From Planctomycetota bacterium (GTDB lineage: Bacteria > Planctomycetota > Planctomycetia > Gemmatales > Gemmataceae), in NCBI GenBank assembly GCA_016195405.1, contig JACPZP010000117.1, positions 1 through 64,000 on the forward strand: a stretch of 64,000 nt of DNA, given 5' to 3'. Shown here in pieces: positions 32,838-40,614 of this stretch (positions within the stretch are counted from its first letter, which is position 1; each line of letters begins with the position of its first letter). The notes beneath the pieces are model-generated. The model saw only the letters and a list, made by a program, of their open reading frames with translations, ran no database searches and was not told the origin of the DNA. A program made the translations under genes and the position numbers.

Positions 32838-33042
32838 GAAGTCGCAAGGCTTCAACAACCTCTGCGGTGTACGTTACTAGACAACACTTTTGACGAACCG
32901 ATAGAGTACCCGCTGGGAGCCAAAAAACTGTCCGGCGCTTGCAAGCCCACCCAGCAGTGGGATCCAAAACCCGGCGGTGAGGCACCCAACTATTAACTGC
33001 GGGTTCTCAAAAGCGTCTAAGACGGCACGGCGGAGGTTTTTT
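32838..33042 (+). ncRNA. ssrS: probable 6S RNA
   Basis: About 200 nt with its own promoter and a T6 end. After a 5' hairpin (GAAGTC-GCAA-GGCTTC), CTCTGCGGTGTACG (from 32860) pairs with the 3' segment GACGGCACGGCGGAGG (33021-33036), and TAGAC (about 32878) with GTCTA, giving a long closing stem. Both arms resemble those of E. coli 6S RNA (CTCTGAGATGTTCGC and GGCGGCATCTCGGAG). The middle can form a long irregular hairpin with an open bubble. 6S RNA binds the sigma-70 polymerase holoenzyme as a promoter mimic in stationary phase. The family call is from arm similarity and layout; no protein frame here is convincing. Confidence 0.65.
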
Positions 33043-33089
33043 CTGCGCCCTTTGATTGGGCGGAAATGCTGCGGTGAATTGAGACCGCG

Positions 33090-33542
33090 CTACTTGACGG
33101 ATTCCTCTGCGATTCCCAAGGCGGTCACGAACGGAAACCTCTGATAGTGCGCATTGTCCTCGGTCACAATTCTTGAAACGCCGGCATCTCGCATCGTCAC
33201 GGCCAAAAACATGTCATACCAAACGGGACCTGTGATCCCCAAAGCAGCCCCCTCGCGGATGGCGCGCATCACGGTTGCGCGTTTCGGATAGATCTTCTTC
33301 AAGTTGCGCGAGTGGTAAAGAACTCTTACGAAGTGAGCAACGTCGTCCGCCGGCAGCGGCTCATGGACCAGCCTTCTCCGTGAAACAACGGCGGCGAATT
33401 CAACGAGATTTTGTGGCGCGATGCAATAGCGCGCTCGCTCCTTAAGTGCGCGGTCCAGGATTTCTCGCGCTTGGCCGTGTAGAGGCGCCCTTTGATACGC
33501 AGCGTGAACCAAGACGTTTGTGTCCAGAAGGGCAGCGGCCAT
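33090..33542 (-). CDS. PIN-domain toxin (VapC family)
   Basis: 150 residues with a complete PIN domain: ALLDTNVLVHAAYQ (first Asp), NLVEFAAVVSRRR (Glu), GPVWYDMFLAVTMRDAG (third Asp) and IVTEDNAHYQRF (fourth Asp). PIN toxins are magnesium-dependent RNases that cut tRNA or rRNA. The start is 5 bp after the stop of the antitoxin-like gene, in the usual antitoxin-toxin order. Unlike the vapC at 13520, this copy is intact. Confidence 0.85.
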   Translation of the reverse strand: MAAALLDTNVLVHAAYQRAPLHGQAREILDRALKERARYCIAPQNLVEFAAVVSRRRLVHEPLPADDVAHFVRVLYHSRNLKKIYPKRATVMRAIREGAALGITGPVWYDMFLAVTMRDAGVSRIVTEDNAHYQRFPFVTALGIAEESVK

Positions 33543-33547
33543 CGACG

Positions 33548-33823
33548 CTACTCGTAGAAGTCTTTGCGTTCAAGGGGCGCCTTAATTCCCGCATCGATGC
33601 TTGGCAACGCATCAGCGGGCTTTGGAAGAGCATTGCGGCTCTTCCACGGCTTGACCTTGCGCGGAAGTTCCTGCATCTTCAGGTATTCATCGAAACCATA
33701 GACCGACGATGGCGTGCCGTTCTTGGAGACCACAACGATCTTCTTCTCGCCTTCTGCACATCGCGCCATAATGCGTCGGGCCACGTCATTCGGCATGGGT
33801 TTTCTAGTGCTCTTTTTCCGCAT
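33548..33823 (-). CDS. antitoxin partner of the PIN toxin
   Basis: 91 residues. AAGGTG lies 7 nt before the ATG at 33823; a longer frame from 33862 has no such site. It is basic at the N-terminus (RKKSTRKPMPNDVARRIM) with a Phd/YefM-like centre (KKIVVVSKNGTPSSVYGFDEYLKMQ), then a Pro/Lys-rich tail that would bind the toxin. It should repress its own promoter, which lies just upstream. Confidence 0.7.
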   Translation of the reverse strand: MRKKSTRKPMPNDVARRIMARCAEGEKKIVVVSKNGTPSSVYGFDEYLKMQELPRKVKPWKSRNALPKPADALPSIDAGIKAPLERKDFYE

Positions 33824-33860
33824 GATTTCACCTTGCGTATGGCTATGCCATTCTGAACTC

Positions 33861-33889
33861 ACAATATCTCTTTGCGTTTATCGTGACAA
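33861..33889 (-). promoter_or_regulatory. promoter of the toxin-antitoxin pair
   Basis: On the minus strand TTGTCA (33884-33889), a 17-bp spacer and TATTGT (33861-33866). GATAT/ATATC repeats around it could be the antitoxin operator. Confidence 0.55.
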
Positions 33890-33941
33890 GATATCGTTTG
33901 TAATATTGTTGAATCGACTTTACCGACTTGCGGTGAAATGC

Positions 33942-35318
33942 TTAAAGCAGCTGCCCTATCGCCAGCCCCTCCGACAGTGGAAACGGCCGTCCTTCCGCCG
34001 ACTGATAGAAGATGCCGTGCGGATCGTAGCCCAGCGCCCGGAACACGGTAGCGTGAATGTCGGCCGGCGTAACCGGGTTGTCGTGCGGATAGGCTCCGGT
34101 GCGATCTGACGAACCGTAGTATTGGCCGCCGCGAATGCCGCCGCCGGCCAGCACCATGGTGTAGCAGTGGGGCCAATGATCTCGGCCAGCGGTCGTGTTG
34201 ATAATCGGCGTGCGGCCAAAGTCGCCCATCCAAATCACCAGCGTGGAATCCAACAACCCGCGATCCGCCAGATCCTCCAGGAGCGCCGCATACGCCAGCT
34301 CCATCGGCGGCGCCAGGTTGTTGCGCAGTCGTTCGTGGTTGTTGATGTGCGTGTCCCAAGTAATGCTCGGACCGTTGACCGTGGTGACAAACCGCGCGCC
34401 CGCCTCCACGAGACGGCGTGCCAACAGATGCGATTGGCCCCAACTGTGTCGGCCGTAGCGCTCGCGCACCCGCGCCGGCTCTTGCGAGAGATCAAACGCG
34501 CGCTGCACTTCGGCCGAAGTCACGACCGAGAACGCACGCGCTTGGTTGGCAGCGAAATCGCGTGACTCTTCCTCACGAATCCGAACAGCATTTCGATCGA
34601 ATTGACCGAGCAGCGATCGGCGCGCATCCAAGCGCTGCGATGTGACCTCCGGCGCCAAGCCAATGTTGGGCACGCGAAAATCCAGCCCGTTCGGATCGGC
34701 GTTGAGCACAAACGGATCGTAGCGCGCGCCCAGACAGCTGCCGAATTGCCCCGGCGTGATGTAGGCGAAGCTATCGCAGTGCGGCAGCGGCGTGATGACA
34801 TAGGGCGGCAACGGACTCGAATAGCCGTCGCGCTGGGCGAGCCAGCCGACCAAAGTGCCGAAACTGGGAACGTCGCTCCGCGTCGGATTGATGAGTGTGC
34901 TGTCAAGGCGGTACGGGCGGCCGACGATTGACCAGTACATGCCGGAATTGTGCTGCGTGTGCCGATGATGCACCGAGCGGACGATGGCGAGTTTGTCGGC
35001 GTGGCCGGCCAGATGCGGCATCAATTCCGAGATGCGAATCCCCGGCACATTCGTCGCAATCGACCTAAGCGGCCCACGCACGTTGTCGGGCGCATCGGGC
35101 TTCATGTCCCAAAGGTCGATATGGCTCGGGGCGCCGCAGTTGAAGATCAGGATGACCGAGCGAGCGCGACTCTCGGGGCGTGCCTCGTTCGCCGCGGCGA
35201 ATTGCAAATCCCGCCAGAACATGCTCAAGGCGCCCAGGCCGGCGGTTTTGAGGAACTGCCTGCGCGAAGGGATGCCTGAATTGCTTGCGGAATTCGCTAA
35301 TCGCAGCAGAGGAATCAT
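33942..35318 (-). CDS. DUF1501 exported protein (Tat signal)
   Basis: 458 residues from the ATG at 35318. The N-terminus has a twin-arginine-like signal (SRRQFLKTAGLGALSMF). The body is DUF1501, an alkaline-phosphatase/sulfatase-like fold abundant in planctomycetes: SVILIFNCGAPSHIDLWDMK, PHLAGHADKLAIVRSVHH, NSGMYW, VIWMGDFGRTP, GRDHWPHCYTMVLAGGGIRG and VTPADIHATVFRALG. Members are often paired with a DUF1549/DUF1553 cytochrome gene, absent here. They are probably involved in breakdown of sulfated or other polysaccharides, but biochemical proof is lacking. Confidence 0.9.
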   Translation of the reverse strand: MIPLLRLANSASNSGIPSRRQFLKTAGLGALSMFWRDLQFAAANEARPESRARSVILIFNCGAPSHIDLWDMKPDAPDNVRGPLRSIATNVPGIRISELMPHLAGHADKLAIVRSVHHRHTQHNSGMYWSIVGRPYRLDSTLINPTRSDVPSFGTLVGWLAQRDGYSSPLPPYVITPLPHCDSFAYITPGQFGSCLGARYDPFVLNADPNGLDFRVPNIGLAPEVTSQRLDARRSLLGQFDRNAVRIREEESRDFAANQARAFSVVTSAEVQRAFDLSQEPARVRERYGRHSWGQSHLLARRLVEAGARFVTTVNGPSITWDTHINNHERLRNNLAPPMELAYAALLEDLADRGLLDSTLVIWMGDFGRTPIINTTAGRDHWPHCYTMVLAGGGIRGGQYYGSSDRTGAYPHDNPVTPADIHATVFRALGYDPHGIFYQSAEGRPFPLSEGLAIGQLL

Positions 35319-35417
35319 CGCGTTTTCGTGCCGTGGCTGGATTGTGGCAGGAGGGCGCGCACTTTGGTGGGACAAGAGAATTGTAGCCGATTATTGGGCG
35401 AAATGTACACAAATAAT

Positions 35418-35559
35418 GTTGTCAGTGGTCAGTTGTCCGTTGTCCACGGTCCGTGGTCTGACCAGCCCCGTTCACGGGGCTTTCGCGCAGCGTCTAGGCC
35501 CGCCGTTGACGGCGGGTTGGCGAGGCCACAAAATACTTGCCAGGCCCATTCACGGGCCT
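35418..35559. repeat. repeat cluster with three consecutive hairpins
   Basis: First a GTTGTC/GGTC-rich imperfect tandem (35418-35458), then three small hairpins: AGCCCCGTTCACGGGGCT (35464-35481), CCCGCCGTTGACGGCGGG (35499-35516) and AGGCCCATTCACGGGCCT (35542-35559). All share a GTTCAC/ATTCAC-like loop. The cluster fills the 267-bp gap between the divergent DUF1501 and esterase-ThuA genes and ends 27 bp before the latter's start. Confidence 0.75.
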
Positions 35560-35585
35560 TCTCGTTGTGGGGCTTGAGGATCAAG

Positions 35586-37259
35586 ATGGTCTGGGAGAGC
35601 AAGGTCTTTCCTAAGACGGTGCGTGACATCTGGATCTACGTGCCAGCACAGTATTCCGACAAGGAGCCGGCCAATCTGATGGTCTTTCAGGACGGCGTCC
35701 GCACTTACGCCACCCGCAAAGGCCAGTTCCGCGTGCCGACAGTCTTCGACAATCTCATCCACAAGAAGGAGATGCCGGTCACCATCGCGGTGTTCATCGA
35801 TCCGGGCAGCAACGAACTCGAGGGCAAGAAAGGGCAGCCCGATTTCGCCAATCGCAGCTTCGAATACGACACGCTGTCGCCGCAATATGCCGAGTTTCTT
35901 GAAAAGGAAGTCATCCCTGAGGTCGAGAAAAAGTTCAAGATTCGCAAGGATCCCCAAAGCCGGGCGATCTGCGGCATCAGCTCCGGCGGCATCTGTGCTT
36001 TTACTGTTGCTTGGGAACGCCCCGATCTCTTTGGCAGGGTGCTGAGCCACGTCGGTAGCTTCACGAATATCCGCGGCGGCGACGTTTATCCGGGCCGCAT
36101 TCGCAAGACACCGACCAAGCCCATCCGCGTGTTCCTCCAAGGCGGGTCCGGCGATCTCGACAACGAGCACGGCAACTGGCCGCTCGCCAATCAGCAGATG
36201 GCGCTGGCCCTCAAGTTCAAGGACTACGATTATCGCTTCGAGTTCGGCGACGGCGGCCACAACGGCAAGCACGGCGGCGCAATTCTCCCCGACTCGCTCC
36301 GCTGGCTTTTCCGCGATGAAAAGCCGTTCGTGGTCTACGAGGGCAAAAGCGGCCCCGGCAAAGGCAAACACGTCGTCCTCGTTTCCGGCGACGAAGAATA
36401 CCGCTCCGAGGAAGCGCTGCCGCAGCTTGCCAAGATTCTGGCAAAGCACCACGGCTTCAAGTGTACTGTTCTGTTCGCCATTGATCCCGTCAGCGGCGTC
36501 ATCAATCCCAACGTGAACAACAACATCCCCGGCCTGGAAGCTCTCAAGGAAGCCGACCTGTTGATCATTGCCACGCGCTTCCGCGACCTGCCCGATGAGC
36601 AGATGAAATCCCTGGCCGACTACATCGAATCGGGCAAGCCAATCATCGGCATCCGCACCGCCACGCACGCGTTCTCGTTCGGAAAGAACAGAGGCTTTTT
36701 GAAATATCACTGGAACAACAAGGAAGGCGGCTTTGGCCGCATGGTCCTGGGCGAAACCTGGGTCAGCCATCACGGCAACCACGGCAGCCAAAGCACCCGC
36801 GGTATCATCGCGCCGGGTGAGGAAAAACATCCGATCGTACGCGACCTCAAGAACGGCGAGATCTGGGGCCCCACCGACGTGTACGGCGTCCACTTGCCCT
36901 TGCCCGGCGACAGCAAGCCGCTGGTCTTGGGCCAGGTGCTCGACGGCATGAAGCCGACCGACATGCCACTGGCCGGTGCGAAGAATGAGCCGATGATGCC
37001 GATCGCGTGGACCCGGACCTATACCGGCGAATCGGGCAAGACCGCCCGAGTCTTCACCACCACCATGGGCGCCTCGCAGGACCTGCTGAGCGAAGGGACA
37101 AGGCGAATGCTGGTCAACGCCACGTTTTGGACGCTGGGAATGGAAGACGCCATTCGCAATAGCTTGGATGTCGATCTCGTTGGCGACTACCGGCCGAGCC
37201 CGTTCCGGTTCGGCGGCGCTCGAAAGGGGGTGAGGCCGAGCGAGTTGGCGATGCCATAA
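35586..37259 (+). CDS. esterase domain fused to a ThuA-like domain
   Basis: 557 residues; GAGG lies 6 nt before the ATG. Residues 1-255 are an enterochelin-esterase-like alpha/beta hydrolase (VFPKTVRDIWIYVPAQYSD, FQDG, the nucleophile Ser in GISSGGI, and His in FGDGGHNGKHGG). Residues about 265-510 are a ThuA/trehalose-utilisation-like glutamine amidotransferase fold (HVVLVSGDEEYRSEEALPQL, LLIIATRFRDLPDEQM, GIRTATHAFSF). This fusion is common in planctomycetes, where it usually has a signal peptide and a longer N-terminus. Here both are missing and the repeat cluster abuts the start, so the N-terminus may have been cut off. Substrate unknown. Confidence 0.8.
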   Translation: MVWESKVFPKTVRDIWIYVPAQYSDKEPANLMVFQDGVRTYATRKGQFRVPTVFDNLIHKKEMPVTIAVFIDPGSNELEGKKGQPDFANRSFEYDTLSPQYAEFLEKEVIPEVEKKFKIRKDPQSRAICGISSGGICAFTVAWERPDLFGRVLSHVGSFTNIRGGDVYPGRIRKTPTKPIRVFLQGGSGDLDNEHGNWPLANQQMALALKFKDYDYRFEFGDGGHNGKHGGAILPDSLRWLFRDEKPFVVYEGKSGPGKGKHVVLVSGDEEYRSEEALPQLAKILAKHHGFKCTVLFAIDPVSGVINPNVNNNIPGLEALKEADLLIIATRFRDLPDEQMKSLADYIESGKPIIGIRTATHAFSFGKNRGFLKYHWNNKEGGFGRMVLGETWVSHHGNHGSQSTRGIIAPGEEKHPIVRDLKNGEIWGPTDVYGVHLPLPGDSKPLVLGQVLDGMKPTDMPLAGAKNEPMMPIAWTRTYTGESGKTARVFTTTMGASQDLLSEGTRRMLVNATFWTLGMEDAIRNSLDVDLVGDYRPSPFRFGGARKGVRPSELAMP

Positions 37260-37341
37260 GAGTTAACCTGACTTGTGCCACGTCCACGCCAAACCGTCCA
37301 AGATGAGCATCCGTGCGATTCGGGGCGTGGGCGTGCAGCGT

Positions 37342-37533
37342 AAGAACAAACTTGAGGTGAGCGCTTTTCTTTCAACGGTCAAGCAATCCGTTTCGAAAAG
37401 GGCATTGAACTATCTTAAGAAGCATGTTCCGCATTATCTCGACAAGCCACAAGGCTCTTTTCATTTCTGGCAAGATGGCCCGGGCTTCGGGCGTGGCACA
37501 GCTGGCACACATGCGCTCAGATTCGTTTCATGA
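37342..37533 (+). pseudogene. remnant of a REP-associated tyrosine transposase
   Basis: The frame reads EVSAFLSTVKQSVSKRALNY, then HVPHYLDKPQGSFHFWQDGP and GFGR. This matches the C-terminal region of RAYT/IS200-like proteins, where a helix of the type VKRSVAxRAxxYL is followed by FWQxGxGYDRN. The catalytic HUH and tyrosine parts and the following INYIHNNPVRRG motif are absent. No start codon with a binding site. It is a fossil, but RAYT enzymes are known to mobilise REP palindromes, of which this window has several families. Confidence 0.6.
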
Positions 37534-37602
37534 ACGAATTTTACTTTCCAAGACCTGGCTCTCTGTGTCGAATGAATGAATCTAATCAGAGTCGTAAACA
37601 GC

Positions 37603-37627
37603 GGTCGCCTGCGGCTCCCCGCTAAAC
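37603..37627. repeat. 25-bp dispersed repeat, copy 1 (carries a stop codon)
   Basis: GGTCGCCTGCGGCTCCCCGC followed by TAAAC, identical to 38301-38325. On the minus strand it supplies the Val codon and TAG stop of the T2SF-domain gene. Confidence 0.85.
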
Positions 37628-38281
37628 CTTGCCCAGTAATTCCAGGATCGTTTGCATTTGCTCGCGGGTTTGGGCTTCGCTGACCAGCCCACAGAAAAAT
37701 GCGTCAAAGTGGTTCGGGTGTTTTCCTATTGCTTGTCCGAGAAAACAACCATTTTCCAAGTCATGAACGATCGATGCAATAGTTTGCATGAACTTGGGAT
37801 TGCTTTCCGCCGCCGTGCGGCCTGCATCCTCGACGAGAGCAGGGGTCATTCTGCGGTCGCGCAGGAGCCGCCCTAAAGCCGCGGCGAATTTGACGGCTTC
37901 AGGTCGCCGCCAGTTGACGCGCGCCAGCGCGCGATGGGCCTCCGGAACCACTCTTCGAGCGTATGCGAACAACTCCTCCGGCAAGCAGCCGTGATATTCG
38001 CCGACTTCGAGCGCGGAGATCAGGCCCGGATCGGCGTCCGGCCAAGATTTGCAAAGACTTGTCTTGAGCGAATTGCCTTCACGCACGCGCATGTGCATTT
38101 CCGAGAGCTGGGCTCGCAAGCGGAAATTGGGGCTTGCCGCGACGGCGAGGCGGATGGCTACGCTTATCTCTATTCCACCTGACAGTGCCTGGCCGAGCGC
38201 TTCCGCGAACAATGCTTGAGCGGAGCGCTTGATAAACATCTTGGTGAGCCATGACCAAACGCGATCTTTGAGATTAGGCAT
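37622..38281 (-). CDS. type II secretion F-domain protein, apparently soluble
   Basis: 219 residues containing two helical T2SF-like units: FAEALGQALSGGIEISVAIR with VREGNSLKTSL and LEVGEYHGCLPEEL, and a weaker second one (FAAALGRLLRDRRMTPALVE, then NGCFLGQAI). GspF/PilC proteins are inner-membrane scaffolds of type II secretion and type IV pili, but here the usual long transmembrane helices are missing, so it may be a cytosolic derivative. No Shine-Dalgarno sequence is evident before the ATG. Its last codon and stop lie in a dispersed repeat. PilT-like genes are 10 kb away. Confidence 0.65.
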   Translation of the reverse strand: MPNLKDRVWSWLTKMFIKRSAQALFAEALGQALSGGIEISVAIRLAVAASPNFRLRAQLSEMHMRVREGNSLKTSLCKSWPDADPGLISALEVGEYHGCLPEELFAYARRVVPEAHRALARVNWRRPEAVKFAAALGRLLRDRRMTPALVEDAGRTAAESNPKFMQTIASIVHDLENGCFLGQAIGKHPNHFDAFFCGLVSEAQTREQMQTILELLGKV

Positions 38282-38300
38282 GTGACGATTGCCGAGACGG

Positions 38301-38325
38301 GGTCGCCTGCGGCTCCCCGCTAAAC
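38301..38325. repeat. 25-bp dispersed repeat, copy 2 (carries a stop codon)
   Basis: Identical over 25 bp to 37603-37627. It ends the ligA reading frame in the same way (Val, then TAG). Confidence 0.85.
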
Positions 38326-40193
38326 TTTGCCGGTGACCATTCGCTCGAATTCGTCCTCGCTGATTACTTGGACGCCCAGCGTTTGGGCCTTATCGAGTTT
38401 GCTGCCTGCTTTCTCGCCGGCAACGAGGAAGGCCGTGTTCTTCGATACGCTGCCGGACGCTTTGCCGCCGAGCTTGCGGATGAGCGCCTCGATTTCGTCG
38501 CGGCCATATTTCTTGAGCGAGCCGGTGACGACGATGGACTTGCCGGTGAAATCCACGCCGCTCTTCTGCGAAGAAGTCGGGCGATCTTCGGTCAGCTTCA
38601 GGCCCAAATCGCGCAGGTCTTCGATCGTCTTCGTGCCAGCGCTACTATGAAAATAATCGTGAATGCTCTCAGCCAAAATGGGACCGATGCCGTTTATTTG
38701 CCCAAGCCGCTCTGCCGATGCCGCCATAAGCGAGTCGATGTCGCCGAACTCCTTTGCCAAAAGATCCGCCACGCCGTCGCCGACGTGCTGAATTGCCAGG
38801 CCCGTTAACAGTCGAGACAGTCCGCGTTCCTTGCTGGCGTTCAGACCTTCGAGCAGGTTCTGGGCAGACTTTTCGCCCATGCGCTCCATGTCAAGAAGCT
38901 GTTCCAAGGTCAGGCGGTACAAATCGGGGATGGAATTCACCATTCCGCTGTCGACAAGCTGGTCGATGATTTTGACGCCGAGGCCCTCGATGTCCATGGC
39001 GTTGCGGCGGGCATAAGCGCGGAGGATGTTCTTGATCTGGCCGGAACATTTCTTGCCGCCGGTGCAGCGGAAAAAGACGCCGTTCTTGTCGCGCTCCACT
39101 GGACTGCCGCACAACGGACAGGTCTTGGGGAATTCGAAAACTTTTTCATGGCCCGTGCGAGCGCCCGGCTCGGAGCGAACGACGTAAGGGATGATTTCGC
39201 CCGCCTTCTCGACCACGACCATGTCGCCGACGCGGATGTCCTTCGTCTTTAAGTAATCGGCATTGTGCAAGCTGGCCCTGCTAACTGTGGTGCCCGCGAG
39301 CTTCACCGGCTCCAAATGCGCGACGGGAGTCAGTGTGCCGAGCTTGCCACGTCCGTGTCGTAGGGCAAGTCGCTGCGTTTATGCTCCCAGCTATTGCAGT
39401 ACGCAATCACCTCGTCGATGGTGTCAAACGACTTGATGTGCGGATTGACGGGAAAGCCAAATTCCTTGAGCAGCTTAAGGCTTTCCCGATGTGACTTTAT
39501 CTCGATTCCCTCGAAGGCGCCCAGCGCATAGCTGAAAAGACGCAGCCGGCGCTTGCGGCATTCCTGCGGATCAAGGAGCTTGAGCGAGCCGGCGGCGCAG
39601 TTGCGGGGAATGGCGAACGGCTCCAGACCTCTGCCAACGCGGTCGCGATTCAGCTTGGCGAGATCTTCGCGATTCATGTAGACTTCGCCGCGTGCTTCGA
39701 AAAGCGGCAATTTCTTGGGCAGTCTAAGAGGAAGCTCGTTGATGGTTTTGAGATTGTGAGTGACGTCGTCGCCGGTTTCGCCGTCGCCGCGGGTGGCGCC
39801 GACGGTGAAGTAGCCGTTTTCATAAGCGAGCGAAATGGCGACGCCGTCGATTTTCAATTCGACGACATAGGTCACCGCCTCGTTGTCCAAGAGCTTGCGG
39901 GTTCGGCGGTCGAATTCACGCAACTCACCGGCGTTGTAAGTGTTGTCGATCGAGCGCATCGGCTCACGATGGCGGACCGGCTTGAAGCCCTCAATGGGTT
40001 GGCCGCCGACGCGTTGGCTGGGGCTGTCCGGCGTCATCAACTCGGGATGCTCGGCTTCGAGCTGCTTCAATTCATCGAGGAGCCGGTCGAACTCGCGGTC
40101 GGAGATCTCCGGCTTGGCCTCGACGTAATACTTGTAGTTGTGGTGCTCGATGAGCCTGCGCAGGTCGTCGATGCGGGATTGGACGGATGGCAT
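38320..40193 (-). pseudogene. ligA: NAD-dependent DNA ligase with an internal deletion
   Basis: The N-terminal part (40193-39330) has the Ia and adenylation domains: HHNYKYYVEAKPEISDREFD, the catalytic Lys in ELKIDGVAISL, GDGETGDDVT, ARGEVYM and IPRNCAAGSLK. It runs to DLPYDTD, then stops after five out-of-frame residues. In another frame the match resumes at KLGTLTPVAHLEPVKLAGTT and continues through the zinc finger (CPLCG, then two more Cys), helix-hairpin-helix repeats and a BRCT domain (FTGKSIVVTGSLKKYGRDEI) to 38320. About 45 residues between are missing, including the DGVVxK and AYK motifs needed for adenylate transfer, and the join is out of frame. LigA is essential, so another copy must exist or the assembly is wrong here. 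Confidence 0.85.
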
Positions 40194-40200
40194 GTGAAAT

Positions 40201-40255
40201 CCGCTTGTGGGTTAGCGCGAATGATCGCCCAATCCTCACGCTAACCCACAAGCGG
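40201..40255. repeat. CCGCTTG-type palindromic repeat
   Basis: Perfect 17-bp arms CCGCTTGTGGGTTAGCG / CGCTAACCCACAAGCGG. Related to 32734-32796. The right arm encodes the last codons and stop (PLVG, TAG) of the minus-strand gene ending at 40241, and the element is 7 bp from the ligA start. Confidence 0.85.
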
Positions 40256-40561
40256 GGGCTGGGCATCGTTCTGGGGAATTGTCGCCGACGCCCGTTCATT
40301 TTTCAAGCGCCGCCACCGGTCGAGGCCCATGCTGGCCAGACCCAGGACCACGAGGGCGGCGACTTCATACAGAACCCACTGCCAACCATTCTGGCGAAGG
40401 GCATCGCGAAACGGCGACGGCGGCGGAACCTCGCCTGCATCCATCGCCTTTTGTTCCAAGACGGGCACGACCGCGACGGCGAGGACAGTGACGGCGAAGA
40501 CAATGCCGACGAGGAGAAGGAGAAGATAGAGCGGGTTGCGAGGTTCCGGTTGTTGGGTCAT
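40241..40561 (-). CDS. small membrane protein, unknown
   Basis: 106 residues from the ATG at 40561; 118-119 if an ATG at 40597 or 40600 is used. Two hydrophobic helices are visible: LYLLLLLVGIVFAVTVLAVAVV near the N-terminus and WVLYEVAALVVLGLASMGL later, with a charged tail. No family recognised. The last residues come from a dispersed palindrome, so the original C-terminus may differ. It lies 53 bp downstream of fabI and may be co-transcribed. Confidence 0.6.
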   Translation of the reverse strand: MTQQPEPRNPLYLLLLLVGIVFAVTVLAVAVVPVLEQKAMDAGEVPPPSPFRDALRQNGWQWVLYEVAALVVLGLASMGLDRWRRLKNERASATIPQNDAQPPLVG

Positions 40562-40614
40562 GACGAGCCGAGGACCCCCAGGATTCGCTGTGCTCATCAT
40601 GGGGCTTGGATGGA

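Noticed and set aside
32776..32996. Small ORFs on both strands in the region now called 6S RNA
   Set aside because: No ribosome binding sites; the region has a promoter, a long stem and a terminator-like T-run that fit an RNA gene better.
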